Positions 41,573 through 50,560 of a stretch of DNA of 64,000 nt are shown here, piece after piece. The DNA comes from Archangium gephyra. Lineage in GTDB: Bacteria > Myxococcota > Myxococcia > Myxococcales > Myxococcaceae. The DNA lies in contig NZ_CP011509.1 in assembly GCF_001027285.1 (NCBI RefSeq), positions 5,356,501 through 5,420,500 of the forward strand, in the 5' to 3' direction. Under the pieces are notes generated by a model, which had not been told where the DNA came from, did not search any database, and saw nothing but the letters and a program-made list of their open reading frames with translations. Position 1 is the first letter of the stretch. Every line of letters begins with the position of its first letter. The position numbers were made by a program, and so were the translations under genes.

Positions 41573-42895
41573 TCAACGGGAGTCCTCGCGCGTCGCCGTG
41601 GGGGCCTGGGGCGGCTGCTCCCCAGACGTGGCGTTGGGAGGGGACTCCACGTCCCGCAGGGGCACCAGCCGCGAGAGCAGGGGACCTCCGTGCTTGAGGC
41701 GGGCAATCCGCTGCGCCGGGTAGATGCCGCGTTGTCCCGTGAGGAGGTAGGCGGTGACGGTGACGATGACGACGTGGGGCAGCACGCCCGCGCCGAGCAG
41801 CTCCACCGCCATGAGGGACAGGGCCAGCGGGGTGTTGGCCGCGGCCCCGAAGAGCGCGGCGAGCCCCACGCCCGCCGCCAGGTCCAACGGCAGGCCGAGC
41901 ACCCGCGCCAGCACGTTGCCGAGCGCCGCGCCCACGAAGAAGAGCGGGGTGACTTCTCCTCCGAGGAAGCCCGCGCCCAGCGTGACGGCGGTGAAGAGCA
42001 GCTTCAGGGCGAAGGCGCTGGAGGGCAGGGTGGGGTCCACGAAGGCCCGCTCGATGGTGGGCACGCCCAGGCCCAGGTAGTCGCTCGTGCCCACCAGCTT
42101 CCACAGCGCCACCACCACCGCGCCGCCGAGCGCCATGCGCAGGGGCAGCGATGGCACGGTCTTCTCCAGCCGCTTCTTGAGGAGGTGCACGCCCTCCACG
42201 AACACCACGGCCACCAGCGCCACCACGGCGCCGAAGACGAGCCACTTGCCCAACACCTGCGGCGAGAGGGGCAGCGCCGCCGGGGTGGGGTAGAGCGTGT
42301 GGTGGATGCCCAGCGAGCGGGTGACGAGATCTCCCACCACCGCGGCCACCAACGCGGGCACCAGCGCCTCGTAGCTCATGCGCCCCACGCAGACGACCTC
42401 GAGCCCGAAGACGGTGCCCGCGATGGGCGTGCCGAAGACGGAGCCGAAACCCCCGGCGATGCCTGCGGCGAGCAGCTCGCGGCGCGTGGCGGGCGAGACG
42501 CGGAAGCGGTGGGCCACGGCGTCGGCGAGGCTGGCCCCCATCTGCACGGCGGTGCCCTCGCGTCCGGCACTGCCTCCGAAGAGGTGCGTGAGCACCGTGC
42601 CCACCAGCACCATGGGCGCCATGCGCGGGGGCAGCTGCTTGTCGCCCTCGTGCACCGTGTCGAGCACCAGGTTGTTGCCGCCCCGGATGGGCGTGCCCCA
42701 CCGGCCGTAGAGCGCCCCGATGGCCAGGCCCGCCAGGGGCAGGGTGTAGACGAGCACCTCGTGCCGGGTGCGGACGTCCGTGGCCACGTCCAGCAGATAG
42801 AGGAACACCGCGGACGCCACGCCGCACACCCCACCCACCACCGAGCCGAGCACGAGCCACTGGCCGAAGGAACGTGCACGCTTGTCCAGACTCAC
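41573..42895 (-). CDS. ClC family channel/antiporter, probably fluoride-selective branch (CLC-F)
   Basis: 440 residues from the GTG at 42895 (VSLDKRARSFGQ), chosen because it removes a Gly/Arg-rich extension and has GGAG upstream. About 12 membrane helices are predicted. The first anion-binding motif is IRGGNNLVLDTVH, where the chloride-type GSGIP is replaced by GGNN. The gating-Glu motif is GREGTAVQMG, and LGAGFLGGEVTPLFFVGAALG is the third. GREGT with Asn/Met instead of Ser is typical of CLC-F proteins, known fluoride/H+ antiporters. CBS domains are absent, as in that branch. No fluoride riboswitch was found upstream. Expected role: fluoride resistance, by inference. Confidence 0.82.
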   Translation of the reverse strand: MSLDKRARSFGQWLVLGSVVGGVCGVASAVFLYLLDVATDVRTRHEVLVYTLPLAGLAIGALYGRWGTPIRGGNNLVLDTVHEGDKQLPPRMAPMVLVGTVLTHLFGGSAGREGTAVQMGASLADAVAHRFRVSPATRRELLAAGIAGGFGSVFGTPIAGTVFGLEVVCVGRMSYEALVPALVAAVVGDLVTRSLGIHHTLYPTPAALPLSPQVLGKWLVFGAVVALVAVVFVEGVHLLKKRLEKTVPSLPLRMALGGAVVVALWKLVGTSDYLGLGVPTIERAFVDPTLPSSAFALKLLFTAVTLGAGFLGGEVTPLFFVGAALGNVLARVLGLPLDLAAGVGLAALFGAAANTPLALSLMAVELLGAGVLPHVVIVTVTAYLLTGQRGIYPAQRIARLKHGGPLLSRLVPLRDVESPPNATSGEQPPQAPTATREDSR

Positions 42896-43077
42896 CGTAC
42901 GAGCTCCCGTGGGTTGTCTCTCGCCGAGGGACGTCCGCGAGCGGGCGCCCTTGTACCATTGAAGCCCCCTGGCCTGTCTGGTGGCCGAGCGGCCGGGCAC
43001 GGCTCACCCTCCTCAAGAGGTGCCACGGGAAGCACCTGGAACACTTTTATCGGACATTGAGTACACACCTACCCGTC
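42896..43077. promoter_or_regulatory. divergent region between the ClC and histidine kinase genes
   Basis: 182 bases between divergent starts. A purine-rich GGGAGC precedes the ClC start on the minus strand. I saw no fluoride-riboswitch consensus on the minus strand and no clear promoter boxes. The kinase ATG at 43078 has no strong ribosome-binding site. Confidence 0.35.
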
Positions 43078-45171
43078 ATGCCTTCGCCGTCCGCTCCAGA
43101 CTTCCAGTTGCTCTTCGAGAAGAGCCCGGTCTCCTTCCTCGTCCTGGCACCGGACCCGGACTTCACCATCGTGGCCGTGAGCGACGCCTACCTGCGGGCC
43201 ACCATGACGACGCGCGAGCGCCTCCTCGGCCGCCCGCTCTTCGCGGTGTTCCCCAGCAACCCGGCGGACCCGAACACCACCAGCCTGGACACGGTGCGCG
43301 CCTCGCTCGAGCGGGCCATGGCCACACGCGCGCCGGACTCCATGCCCGTGCTCAAGTACGACATCCCGCGTCCCGAGTCCGAGGGCGGTGGTTTCGACGA
43401 GCGGTATTGGATCACCCTCAACACCCCCGTGCTCTCCCCCGAGGGCGAGCTGCGCTACCTCATCCACCGGACGGAGGACGTGACGGACTTCGTGCGCCTG
43501 TCCCTCCGGGGCGAGCAGGGGCCGAACGTGGAGCAGGAGGCCCTCCGCCAGGGCCAGGCCTTCCTGCGGACCACCAACGCGGAGCTGCGCGAGGCGGTGC
43601 GGCTCCGGGACGAGTCCCTCGCCCTGGCCGCCCGCTCCCAGGCGGAGGTCGAGCGCCAGCGCGCCTCGCTGCATGCGGTGTTCATGCAGGCGCCTACCGC
43701 CATCACCATCCTCCGCGGGCCCCACTCCGTCATCGAGCTGGCCAATCCCCTGGTGTGCCGCATCTGGGGCCGCCGCCCCGAGCAGGTGCTGGGCAAACCC
43801 CTGTTCGAGGCCCTCCCGGAGATCGTCAACCAGGGGCTCGAGGAGCTGCTGTCGCAGGTGCTCACCACCGGGGTGCCCTACGTGGGCAAGGAGCTGCCCG
43901 TCCGGGTGGCGCGCCTGGAGGGCGGGGCCATCGAGGACGTGTACTTCAACTTCGTCTACGAGCCCATGCGCGACAGCCTCGGCCACGTGGAGGGCATCAT
44001 CGTCGTCGCCTCGGACGTGACGGACCTGGTGCGGGCCCGCCAGCGCACGGAGGCGCTCGCCGCCGAGGAGGTGCGCGCCGCCGAGGAGCGGCTGCGCCTG
44101 GCCATGGCGGCCATGGAGATGGGGACGTGGGACATGAACCTCATCAACGGCTCCCTCGTCTGGGATGAGCGCATGCGCGCCCTCTTCGGGCTGCCGGCGG
44201 ACATTCCCCTGGACTACGCGACCCTCCTCGCGTGCGTGCATCCCGAGGACCGGGAGTACGTGGACCAGCTCGCGCGCCAGGCGATGGCCCCGGGCGGTTC
44301 GGGGGTGCTCGCCGTCGAGTACCGCATCGCCTGCCCGGAAGGCACGCCGCCCCGGTGGTTGAGCTCGCAGGGCCAGGTGCACTTCGATGGCTCGGGGCGG
44401 CCCACGCGCTTCCTGGGCACCGGCATGGACATCACGGCGCGCAAGCGGATGGAAGCGGAGGCCAAGGCGCGGGCCGACTTCGAGCAGCAGCTCATCGGCA
44501 TCGTCTCTCATGACCTGCGCAACCCCCTGAGCGCCATCCTCCTGGGCACCCACGCCCTGCTGGGCCAGGAGGGTCTGGGCGAGCGCCAGATGAAGAGCGT
44601 GGTGCGCATCCAGGCCTCGGCCCAGCGCGCGGTGCGCCTGGTGAAGGATCTGCTGGACTTCACCCAGGCGCGGCTGGGCGGAGGCCTGCGTGTGGAACCC
44701 CGGCCCCTGGAACTGGCGCCCCTCATCATGCAGATGGTGCTGGAGGTCGAGGCGGCCCACCCCGAGCGCACCATCGAGGTGCACCGGGAGGGAGACACAC
44801 GGGGCGAGTGGGACGGCGACCGTATCGCCCAGGTGGTGACGAACCTGGTGACCAACGCGCTCAAGTACAGCCCGGCGGACAGCCGCGTGCGCGTGGAGGC
44901 ACGGGGGGTGGACGGCTGGGTCTTCCTCGCGGTGCACAACACCGGTACCCCCATCCCCGCCGACAAGATGCCGCTCCTCTTCCAGCCCATGCGGCGCGCC
45001 ACCAACGACGTGGACAAGGCGGGCCGCAGCGTGGGGCTGGGCCTCTACATCGTGGAGCACATCGCCCGGGCCCACGGGGGCACCGTCGAGGTCTCCTCCA
45101 CCGAGACGGCCGGGACGACCTTCACGGTCCGGCTCCCCCGCTCGCTCCCCCCGAGCGGCCGCCCCTCGTGA
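43078..45171 (+). CDS. PAS-domain sensor histidine kinase
   Basis: 697 residues from the ATG at 43078; longer forms begin in the divergent ClC leader. Three PAS domains are visible at about residues 7-130 (LLFEKSPVSFLVLAPD), 195-320 (LHAVFMQAPTAITILRGP) and 335-460 (MAAMEMGTWDMNLINGSL with HPEDREYV). The HisKA helix contains IGIVSHDLRNPLSAI with His478 as phosphoacceptor. The ATPase has VVTNLVTNALKYSP (N-box) and AGRSVGLGLYIVEHIARAHG (G-box). There are no membrane segments, so the sensed signal is probably cytosolic. No response regulator is adjacent; the next gene, 164 bases on, encodes a PP2C-type phosphatase. Confidence 0.9.
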   Translation: MPSPSAPDFQLLFEKSPVSFLVLAPDPDFTIVAVSDAYLRATMTTRERLLGRPLFAVFPSNPADPNTTSLDTVRASLERAMATRAPDSMPVLKYDIPRPESEGGGFDERYWITLNTPVLSPEGELRYLIHRTEDVTDFVRLSLRGEQGPNVEQEALRQGQAFLRTTNAELREAVRLRDESLALAARSQAEVERQRASLHAVFMQAPTAITILRGPHSVIELANPLVCRIWGRRPEQVLGKPLFEALPEIVNQGLEELLSQVLTTGVPYVGKELPVRVARLEGGAIEDVYFNFVYEPMRDSLGHVEGIIVVASDVTDLVRARQRTEALAAEEVRAAEERLRLAMAAMEMGTWDMNLINGSLVWDERMRALFGLPADIPLDYATLLACVHPEDREYVDQLARQAMAPGGSGVLAVEYRIACPEGTPPRWLSSQGQVHFDGSGRPTRFLGTGMDITARKRMEAEAKARADFEQQLIGIVSHDLRNPLSAILLGTHALLGQEGLGERQMKSVVRIQASAQRAVRLVKDLLDFTQARLGGGLRVEPRPLELAPLIMQMVLEVEAAHPERTIEVHREGDTRGEWDGDRIAQVVTNLVTNALKYSPADSRVRVEARGVDGWVFLAVHNTGTPIPADKMPLLFQPMRRATNDVDKAGRSVGLGLYIVEHIARAHGGTVEVSSTETAGTTFTVRLPRSLPPSGRPS

Positions 45172-45211
45172 GCGCCCACCTCACTGCCAGCGAAATCCTA
45201 CTCGGGAGGGC

Positions 45212-45232
45212 CTGGGGGGCTGGACCCCCCAG
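45212..45232. terminator. hairpin between kinase and phosphatase genes
   Basis: CTGGGGGG (45212-45219) pairs with CCCCCCAG (45225-45232) with a five-base loop, about 40 bases after the histidine kinase stop. It may end that transcript and leave the phosphatase operon with its own promoter; no promoter boxes were identified in the remaining ~100 bases. Confidence 0.45.
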
Positions 45233-45335
45233 CAATAGGGGGGACTCGCATAAGCGGAAAACTGCGCTAGAGTCGTCCGGGTTCCAAGAATCCGATAGCC
45301 GTCGCGCCTCCCCCAGCGCCGATTCAGAGTCCGCC

Positions 45336-47078
45336 TTGTCCAACGCCCCCCTGCCTTCCCAGCCCCCTCCCGACGGGTCGTTCGAGCACCAGGAGCCCAC
45401 CCTCACCGGGACCGCCACCCGCGCGGCGGGCAATACCTCCACGAGGCTCTCCCCCTTCCATCCGGAGATGACGGGCACCATCGTCGCCCCGCTGGAGGCC
45501 GGTGAGCTGCCCGACGTGGCCGCCATCCGCGGCATGCGGTTGGATCAGCTCCTCTTCGTCACCACCGGCGTGCTGCTGGCGGTCGTCGTGGGCCTGCTGG
45601 CCTCCGTGGCGTGGGTCTCCGCCCGGGCCCAGTTCGAGGAGACGTCCACCCGCTTCAACGAGCACGTGCGCAACCAGGCCATCGAGCTGGGCCAGACGCT
45701 CAGCCATACCCTGTCGCTCACCTCGGCCACGTCGCTGCGCGACAACAACTACGCCTTCCTCAGCGAGGTGGCGCGCTCCATCATCTCCGACAACCCCAAC
45801 ATCCTCCGCGTGCAGATCTACGACGCGGACAGCCAGCTGGCCGCGGACTCGGCCGAGGACGCGAAGCTGGGCACCACCACCGAGCGCAAGCCGGAGCGGC
45901 GGTGGGTGACGGCGCTCTACCAGGGCAAGCCCATCATCGAGTACCAGGAGCCCATCGACTACGGCTCCCAGAGCGGCAAGGGCGTGGTGCTCATCAGCTA
46001 CTCGCTCGAGGGGTTGCAGAAGCAGCTGCACGAGCTGGAGGCCGCCAAGCGCGAGTCGCTGCGCCGCAACGCCACCACCATGGCGGGCCTGGGCCTGGGC
46101 TTCCTGCTGCTGGCCGGTGTGCTGGTGGCCATCCAGAGCCGCCGCATCACCCGGCCGCTGGGCGTGCTCACCGGCAAGGTGATGCAGCTGGCCGCCGGAG
46201 ATCTGAGCGCGCGCACCGAGGAGGTGCGGGGCGCCGGCCGCGAGGTGACCACGCTCGGGGTGGTGTTCAACCACATGGCCGAGCGCATCAACGTGCTGCT
46301 CGAGGACGTGCGCGCCAAGGCCCAGCTGGAGCGCGACGTGTCGCTCGCGCGCACCGTGCAGGAGACGCTGCTGCCCGGCCGCGAGGGCTTCCAGGCGGGC
46401 CCGCTGCGCATCGCCGGCCTCGTCGTCACCGCGGACGCGTGCGGCGGTGACTGGTGGATGCGCGCCTCCCTGGACGAGCGCCGCGTGGTGGTGGGCATCG
46501 GCGACGTCACCGGCCACGGCCTGGCCACCGCCCTGGTGGCCACCAGCGCCACCAGCGGCTTCACCGCCGCCATGACCATGCGCCCGCCCGAGGAGATCAA
46601 CGCCCAGCTCCTCATCTCCTCGCTCAACCTCACCATGGCCCACATGGGCCGCGGCGAGCACCAGATGTCCAGCGCGCTGGCCGTGCTCGACACGCAGACG
46701 GGCGTCATCGACTACGCGAGCGGCGGCCACCCCAGCCCCATCGTCTTCAGCCGCCAGTCCCGCCAGGTCGCCTCGCTGCCCGCCCGTGGCGCGCTGCTGG
46801 GCGCCTCCGCGTCCTCCCAGTACGCCTCGCGCCAGGCCCAGCTGCGGCCTGGAGATCTCATCGTCTGGTACACCGACGGCCTCACCGAGTCCCGAGACGC
46901 CAGCCAGAAGCAGTACGGCACCCAGCGTCTGGCCGCCGCCATCCAGGCCAACGCCCACCTGTCCGCCGAGGCCCTGCGTGACGCCATCCTGGCCGATGCG
47001 CGCGCCTTCAGCGCCGGCCTCCCGGCGCAGGATGACATCACCGTGGTCGTCGCCGAGTTCAGCCCCGCCTCCCCATGA
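45336..47078 (+). CDS. membrane-bound SpoIIE-type Ser/Thr phosphatase with HAMP domain
   Basis: 580 residues from TTG 45336. GC-rich third positions suggest coding up to there, though an ATG at 45468 (536 residues) is possible. Order: disordered N-terminus, membrane helix (~72-93), ~145-residue extracytoplasmic sensor (AFLSEVARSIISDNPNILRV), second helix (TTMAGLGLGFLLLAGVLVAI), HAMP domain (RRITRPLGVLTGKVMQ), coiled linker and PP2C/SpoIIE domain. Metal ligands are Asp372 (GGDW) and Asp390 (GDVTGHG), with YTDGLTES and Asp566/567 (QDDIT). Such phosphatases dephosphorylate STAS-domain antagonists in partner switching. It is the first gene of a compact operon and ends in an ATGA overlap with the next gene. 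Confidence 0.88.
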   Translation: MSNAPLPSQPPPDGSFEHQEPTLTGTATRAAGNTSTRLSPFHPEMTGTIVAPLEAGELPDVAAIRGMRLDQLLFVTTGVLLAVVVGLLASVAWVSARAQFEETSTRFNEHVRNQAIELGQTLSHTLSLTSATSLRDNNYAFLSEVARSIISDNPNILRVQIYDADSQLAADSAEDAKLGTTTERKPERRWVTALYQGKPIIEYQEPIDYGSQSGKGVVLISYSLEGLQKQLHELEAAKRESLRRNATTMAGLGLGFLLLAGVLVAIQSRRITRPLGVLTGKVMQLAAGDLSARTEEVRGAGREVTTLGVVFNHMAERINVLLEDVRAKAQLERDVSLARTVQETLLPGREGFQAGPLRIAGLVVTADACGGDWWMRASLDERRVVVGIGDVTGHGLATALVATSATSGFTAAMTMRPPEEINAQLLISSLNLTMAHMGRGEHQMSSALAVLDTQTGVIDYASGGHPSPIVFSRQSRQVASLPARGALLGASASSQYASRQAQLRPGDLIVWYTDGLTESRDASQKQYGTQRLAAAIQANAHLSAEALRDAILADARAFSAGLPAQDDITVVVAEFSPASP

Positions 47079-49618
47079 GTCGCATGCGCTCTCCCCGTCC
47101 TCCCGTCCGCCGCCTCGTCGCGGCCCTCGTCCTCGCCCATTCGCTCACCGGCACGGCCGCGTTCGCCCAGTACCGCCCGCCCCCCATGACGGAGTCCCAG
47201 CGGCTCGTCCGCGAGGGTGAGACGGCCCAGGTGGACGCCAGCACCGCCGCCACCTCCGGTGACAAGAAGCGCGCCGAGACCAAGTACCGCAAGGCCCTGG
47301 AGCTCTTCGAGAAGGCGCTCGCCGCCGAGGCCACCTCCGTGCCCGCCGCCGCCGGTCTCGGCGCCGTGGGCCTGGCCCTCCAGGACTACGAGCGCGTGGC
47401 CACCCGCGTGGCCCCCGTGTACGCCGCCAGCCCCGAGTCGCTGGAGGTGGCCTACCCGCTGGGCATCGCCCTCTTCAAGCTCAAGCGCTACGAGGAGGCC
47501 CTCCCGGTGCTCCAGCAGGTGTCCGTGGCCAACCAGCCCGAGCACCTGCTCGTCCACTACTACCTGGGCAACTACTACGCCCTCGTGCTCCAGGACGGCG
47601 AGGCCACCGTGGCCGAGCTGCAGGCCTACCTGGCCCAGCGCCCGGACAAGCTCGCCGGCAACGACTATCAAATCCACGAGCTGCTCGGCCGCGGCCACCT
47701 GCTGCGCAACGAGCCCGCGGCGGCGCGCCTGTCCTTCGAGCGCGCCCAGGTGGGCCGCACCGAGTCCGTCTCCATCCAGATGGGACTGGGCGCGGTGCTG
47801 GAGATGGAAGGGAAGATGGCGGAGGCCATGGCCCTGCTCGAGGGCCTGACCGTGCGCTTCCCGCAGGTGCCCGAGGCCAAGGAGCGTCTGGGCCGGCTGC
47901 TGCTGGAGTCCAACGACGTGCCGCGCGCCGAGGTGCAGGCGCTCGCCCTGGTGAAGCTGGGGGGCACGCCGCCCGCGCACATGCTGCTGGGTGACGTGCG
48001 CATGGCCCAGGCGCGGCCCGCCGAGGCGGAGACGGAGTACCGCAAGGTGCTGGAGCTGGCCCCGGGCGACGTGGCCGCGCAGATCGCCGTGGGCATGGCG
48101 CTGCAGAAGCAGGGCCGCAACGAGGAGGCCATCTCCTTCCTGGAGGGCGCCGTGCAGTCGGGTGCCGACAGCCTGGAGCTGTGGTCCACCCTGGGCAGCG
48201 TCAACCGTCGCGCCGGCCGCTACGCGCGCGCCGTCGAGGTGCACCGGCGCGTGGTGGAGATGGCTCCCAAGCAGGCGCTCGGCCACGTGCTGCTGGGCGC
48301 GGACCACTTCGCCACCGGCCAGTGGGACCTGACCATCGAGGACTACACCCAGGCCCTCAAGCTGGAGCCGGAGCACGCCGACGCGAAGAAGTGGCTGGCC
48401 CGCGCCCTGGCCAACCGCGCCCGGGATCGCGCCGGCAACGGCCGCGTGGACGACGCCGTGCGCGACCTGCGCCGCGCCTATGATCTCGAGCGCACCTCCG
48501 CCATGGCCCGCCGCCTGGGCGCCGTCCTGCTGCAGCAGGGCTCCCACGCCGAGGCCCGCAAGGTGATGGAGCAGGGCGTGCAGCTGCCCGAGGCCGCCTG
48601 GCGCGAGCACCTGGTGCTCGGCTACGCGCGGCTGGGCGCGGGCGCCCCCAAGGAGGCGCTCGAGTCCTTCGAGAAGGCCGGGCAGATGGCCCCGGAGCTC
48701 GCCGCCCTGTCGGACGTGTCCGCCGGCTCGGCCCTCGCGGAGATGGAGCTGGGCCAGGTGGATGCCGCCCTCAAGCGGCTGACGGATCCGGGCACCTCCA
48801 AGCGCGCCCTCGAGGTGACGCGTGCCAACCTCTCGCGCGCCTACCTGCGCCGCGCCTTCGCCCGCCTGGAGTCCGGAGACGGCGCGGGCGCCCGCCAGGA
48901 CGTGGAGTCGGCGGAGCGCGCCGGCCTCGGCGGCAACCAGTCCGAGCTGGGCCGCCTGTCCGCCTTCGCCAAGGGGCTCGCCCAGACGGAGGAGGGCCGC
49001 TTCGGTGACGCGGGCAACCTCTTCAAGCGCGCGCTCAGCCCGACGCCCGGCTGGGCCCGGCCCAACACCCGCCAGCTGGTGGACGCCTTCCTGCTCTACC
49101 GCAACGACAAGCTGCCGCAGGCGCGCAAGGCGCTCACCGCCGCCGCCAAGCGGCCCATCCCCGAGCAGGCCCAGTTCACCGCCACCTTCACCAGCGCCCT
49201 CCACCGCCGCGAGGCCGAGCGCGCCTACAACTCCGGCAACATGCGCGCCGCCGAGAAGGCCTTCAAGGCCGCCCTGGCCCTCGCGCCGGACAGCGCCGCG
49301 CTCCAGCACAACCTCGCCTGCGTGGCCTACCGCGGCAAGAAGGCCAATGACGCCGTGGCCACCTGGAAGAAGCTCGAGGGCACCGTGCCTCAGGCCTCGC
49401 TCAACCTCGGCATCGACGCCCAGGAGCGCCGCCGCGACATGACCCAGGCCGTCGACTCCTACCGCCGCTACCTCGCCTCGGGCACCGTGACGCGCGCCGC
49501 CGCCGTGCGCGAGTGGAAGGAGCGGCTGCAGATGATCTACGGCCTGGCCGAGCCGGCCACCGCCCCGACCTCCAACCCCGAGCCCTCCAGCGCCACCGCT
49601 TCGGATACCACGCCATGA
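47075..49618 (+). CDS. exported TPR-repeat protein
   Basis: 847 residues, starting in the ATGA overlap with the phosphatase. A signal peptide is clear (RRLVAALVLAHSLTGTAAFA, cleavage after AFA). The mature part is a long array of 34-residue tetratricopeptide-like repeats, such as YPLGIALFKLKRYEEALPVL, GDVRMAQARPAEAETEYRKV and HNLACVAYRGKKANDAVATW, probably more than 15 copies. It probably acts in the periplasm as a scaffold for the neighbouring binding protein and receptor. The Pro/Ser/Thr-rich tail (last 20 residues) is disordered. It ends in an ATGA overlap with the binding-protein gene. It could instead help assemble surface structures. Confidence 0.85.
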   Translation: MSRMRSPRPPVRRLVAALVLAHSLTGTAAFAQYRPPPMTESQRLVREGETAQVDASTAATSGDKKRAETKYRKALELFEKALAAEATSVPAAAGLGAVGLALQDYERVATRVAPVYAASPESLEVAYPLGIALFKLKRYEEALPVLQQVSVANQPEHLLVHYYLGNYYALVLQDGEATVAELQAYLAQRPDKLAGNDYQIHELLGRGHLLRNEPAAARLSFERAQVGRTESVSIQMGLGAVLEMEGKMAEAMALLEGLTVRFPQVPEAKERLGRLLLESNDVPRAEVQALALVKLGGTPPAHMLLGDVRMAQARPAEAETEYRKVLELAPGDVAAQIAVGMALQKQGRNEEAISFLEGAVQSGADSLELWSTLGSVNRRAGRYARAVEVHRRVVEMAPKQALGHVLLGADHFATGQWDLTIEDYTQALKLEPEHADAKKWLARALANRARDRAGNGRVDDAVRDLRRAYDLERTSAMARRLGAVLLQQGSHAEARKVMEQGVQLPEAAWREHLVLGYARLGAGAPKEALESFEKAGQMAPELAALSDVSAGSALAEMELGQVDAALKRLTDPGTSKRALEVTRANLSRAYLRRAFARLESGDGAGARQDVESAERAGLGGNQSELGRLSAFAKGLAQTEEGRFGDAGNLFKRALSPTPGWARPNTRQLVDAFLLYRNDKLPQARKALTAAAKRPIPEQAQFTATFTSALHRREAERAYNSGNMRAAEKAFKAALALAPDSAALQHNLACVAYRGKKANDAVATWKKLEGTVPQASLNLGIDAQERRRDMTQAVDSYRRYLASGTVTRAAAVREWKERLQMIYGLAEPATAPTSNPEPSSATASDTTP

Positions 49619-50523
49619 TTTCCCCCCGCTCGCTCCTCCTGGGCCTCGCGCTGCTGTGCGCGTGGGTGCCCGCCGCCGGCGCGGCCCCCAAGAAGGCCAC
49701 CCTGGGCGTCTTCCTGCCCACCACGCTCACGGACGGCCAGCAGCGCTTCCAGTTCGCCGAGGCGCTCGCCGCGAAGCTGACCGCGGCCACCGGCCGGCCC
49801 ACCGCCGCCAAGAGCTTCGCCCGCTACGAGGACTTCTCGAAGGCCGTGGGCGAGGGCCTCGTCGACTTCGCCGTCCTGGACTCCTGGGCCGCCGTGCAGC
49901 TGGGCGCCAAGGCCACCCCGGTGGCACTCGCCCCGCTCTCCGGTGAGACGGCCCAGCGCTGGGCCATCGTCTCCACCTCGCGCGGCTCGGTGAAGGACCT
50001 GGCGGGCAAGCGGCTGGCCATCGTCAAGGGCGCGGGCGCGGCGGATCCCAAGTTCGTCACCAACGTGGTGCTCGCCGGTGACCTGGACGCCAAGAAGCAC
50101 TTCAAGCTCACCCCGGTGCCCAACGTGGAGTCCGCCCTGAAGATGCTGGAGGCCAAGGGCGCCGAGGCCGCGCTGGTGCCGCTGGCGCACGTGCCCGAGG
50201 GTGTCCGCGTCCTCTTCCGCAGCAGCAAGGTGCCCGGCGCCGTCCTGGTGGGCATGCGCGGCGACGAGGACGACCTGAAGGAGAACCTCAAGAAGCTCGA
50301 GCCGGTGGCCCCCTTCGGCGCCTTCCTCGCCATCCAGGGCAAGGAGCTGGAGGACCTGCGCAAGCTGCTGCAGAGCGGCCCTCCCCGCCGCCAGCCCGTG
50401 CTGGTGGAGGTCCCCTCACTGCGCGTGGACACCCGCGCCCTGCTGGAGCCCGCCGTCCTCCAGCCGGTGCTGCCGTCTTTCGCGGACGCACTGGATGTGT
50501 CTGCCGAGCAGCCGGATGACTGA
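49615..50523 (+). CDS. periplasmic binding protein, PhnD/SsuA-like family
   Basis: 302 residues from ATG 49615. The signal peptide MISPRSLLLGLALLCAWVPA then AGA is followed by a two-lobe type II binding protein: KKATLGVFLPTTLTDGQQRF, YEDFSKAVGEGLVDFAVLDS and VSTSRGSVKDLAGKRLAIVK. The lobe-switching strand contains a GAGAADPKFVTNVVLAGDLD segment. VPNVESALKMLEAKGAEAAL completes the second lobe. Related proteins bind phosphonates, taurine or other small organic anions. No ABC permease or ATPase gene accompanies it, so it is more likely a sensor component or a handover protein for the TonB-dependent receptor encoded 37 bases downstream. The ligand is unknown. Confidence 0.8.
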   Translation: MISPRSLLLGLALLCAWVPAAGAAPKKATLGVFLPTTLTDGQQRFQFAEALAAKLTAATGRPTAAKSFARYEDFSKAVGEGLVDFAVLDSWAAVQLGAKATPVALAPLSGETAQRWAIVSTSRGSVKDLAGKRLAIVKGAGAADPKFVTNVVLAGDLDAKKHFKLTPVPNVESALKMLEAKGAEAALVPLAHVPEGVRVLFRSSKVPGAVLVGMRGDEDDLKENLKKLEPVAPFGAFLAIQGKELEDLRKLLQSGPPRRQPVLVEVPSLRVDTRALLEPAVLQPVLPSFADALDVSAEQPDD

Positions 50524-50560
50524 TAGACTCCCACCTCTAAATCTCGGGACGTAGAGAACG

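Noticed and set aside
42896-43077. Fluoride riboswitch before the ClC gene
   Set aside because: No match to the fluoride riboswitch core sequence could be found on the minus strand by eye; a covariance-model search is needed to be certain.
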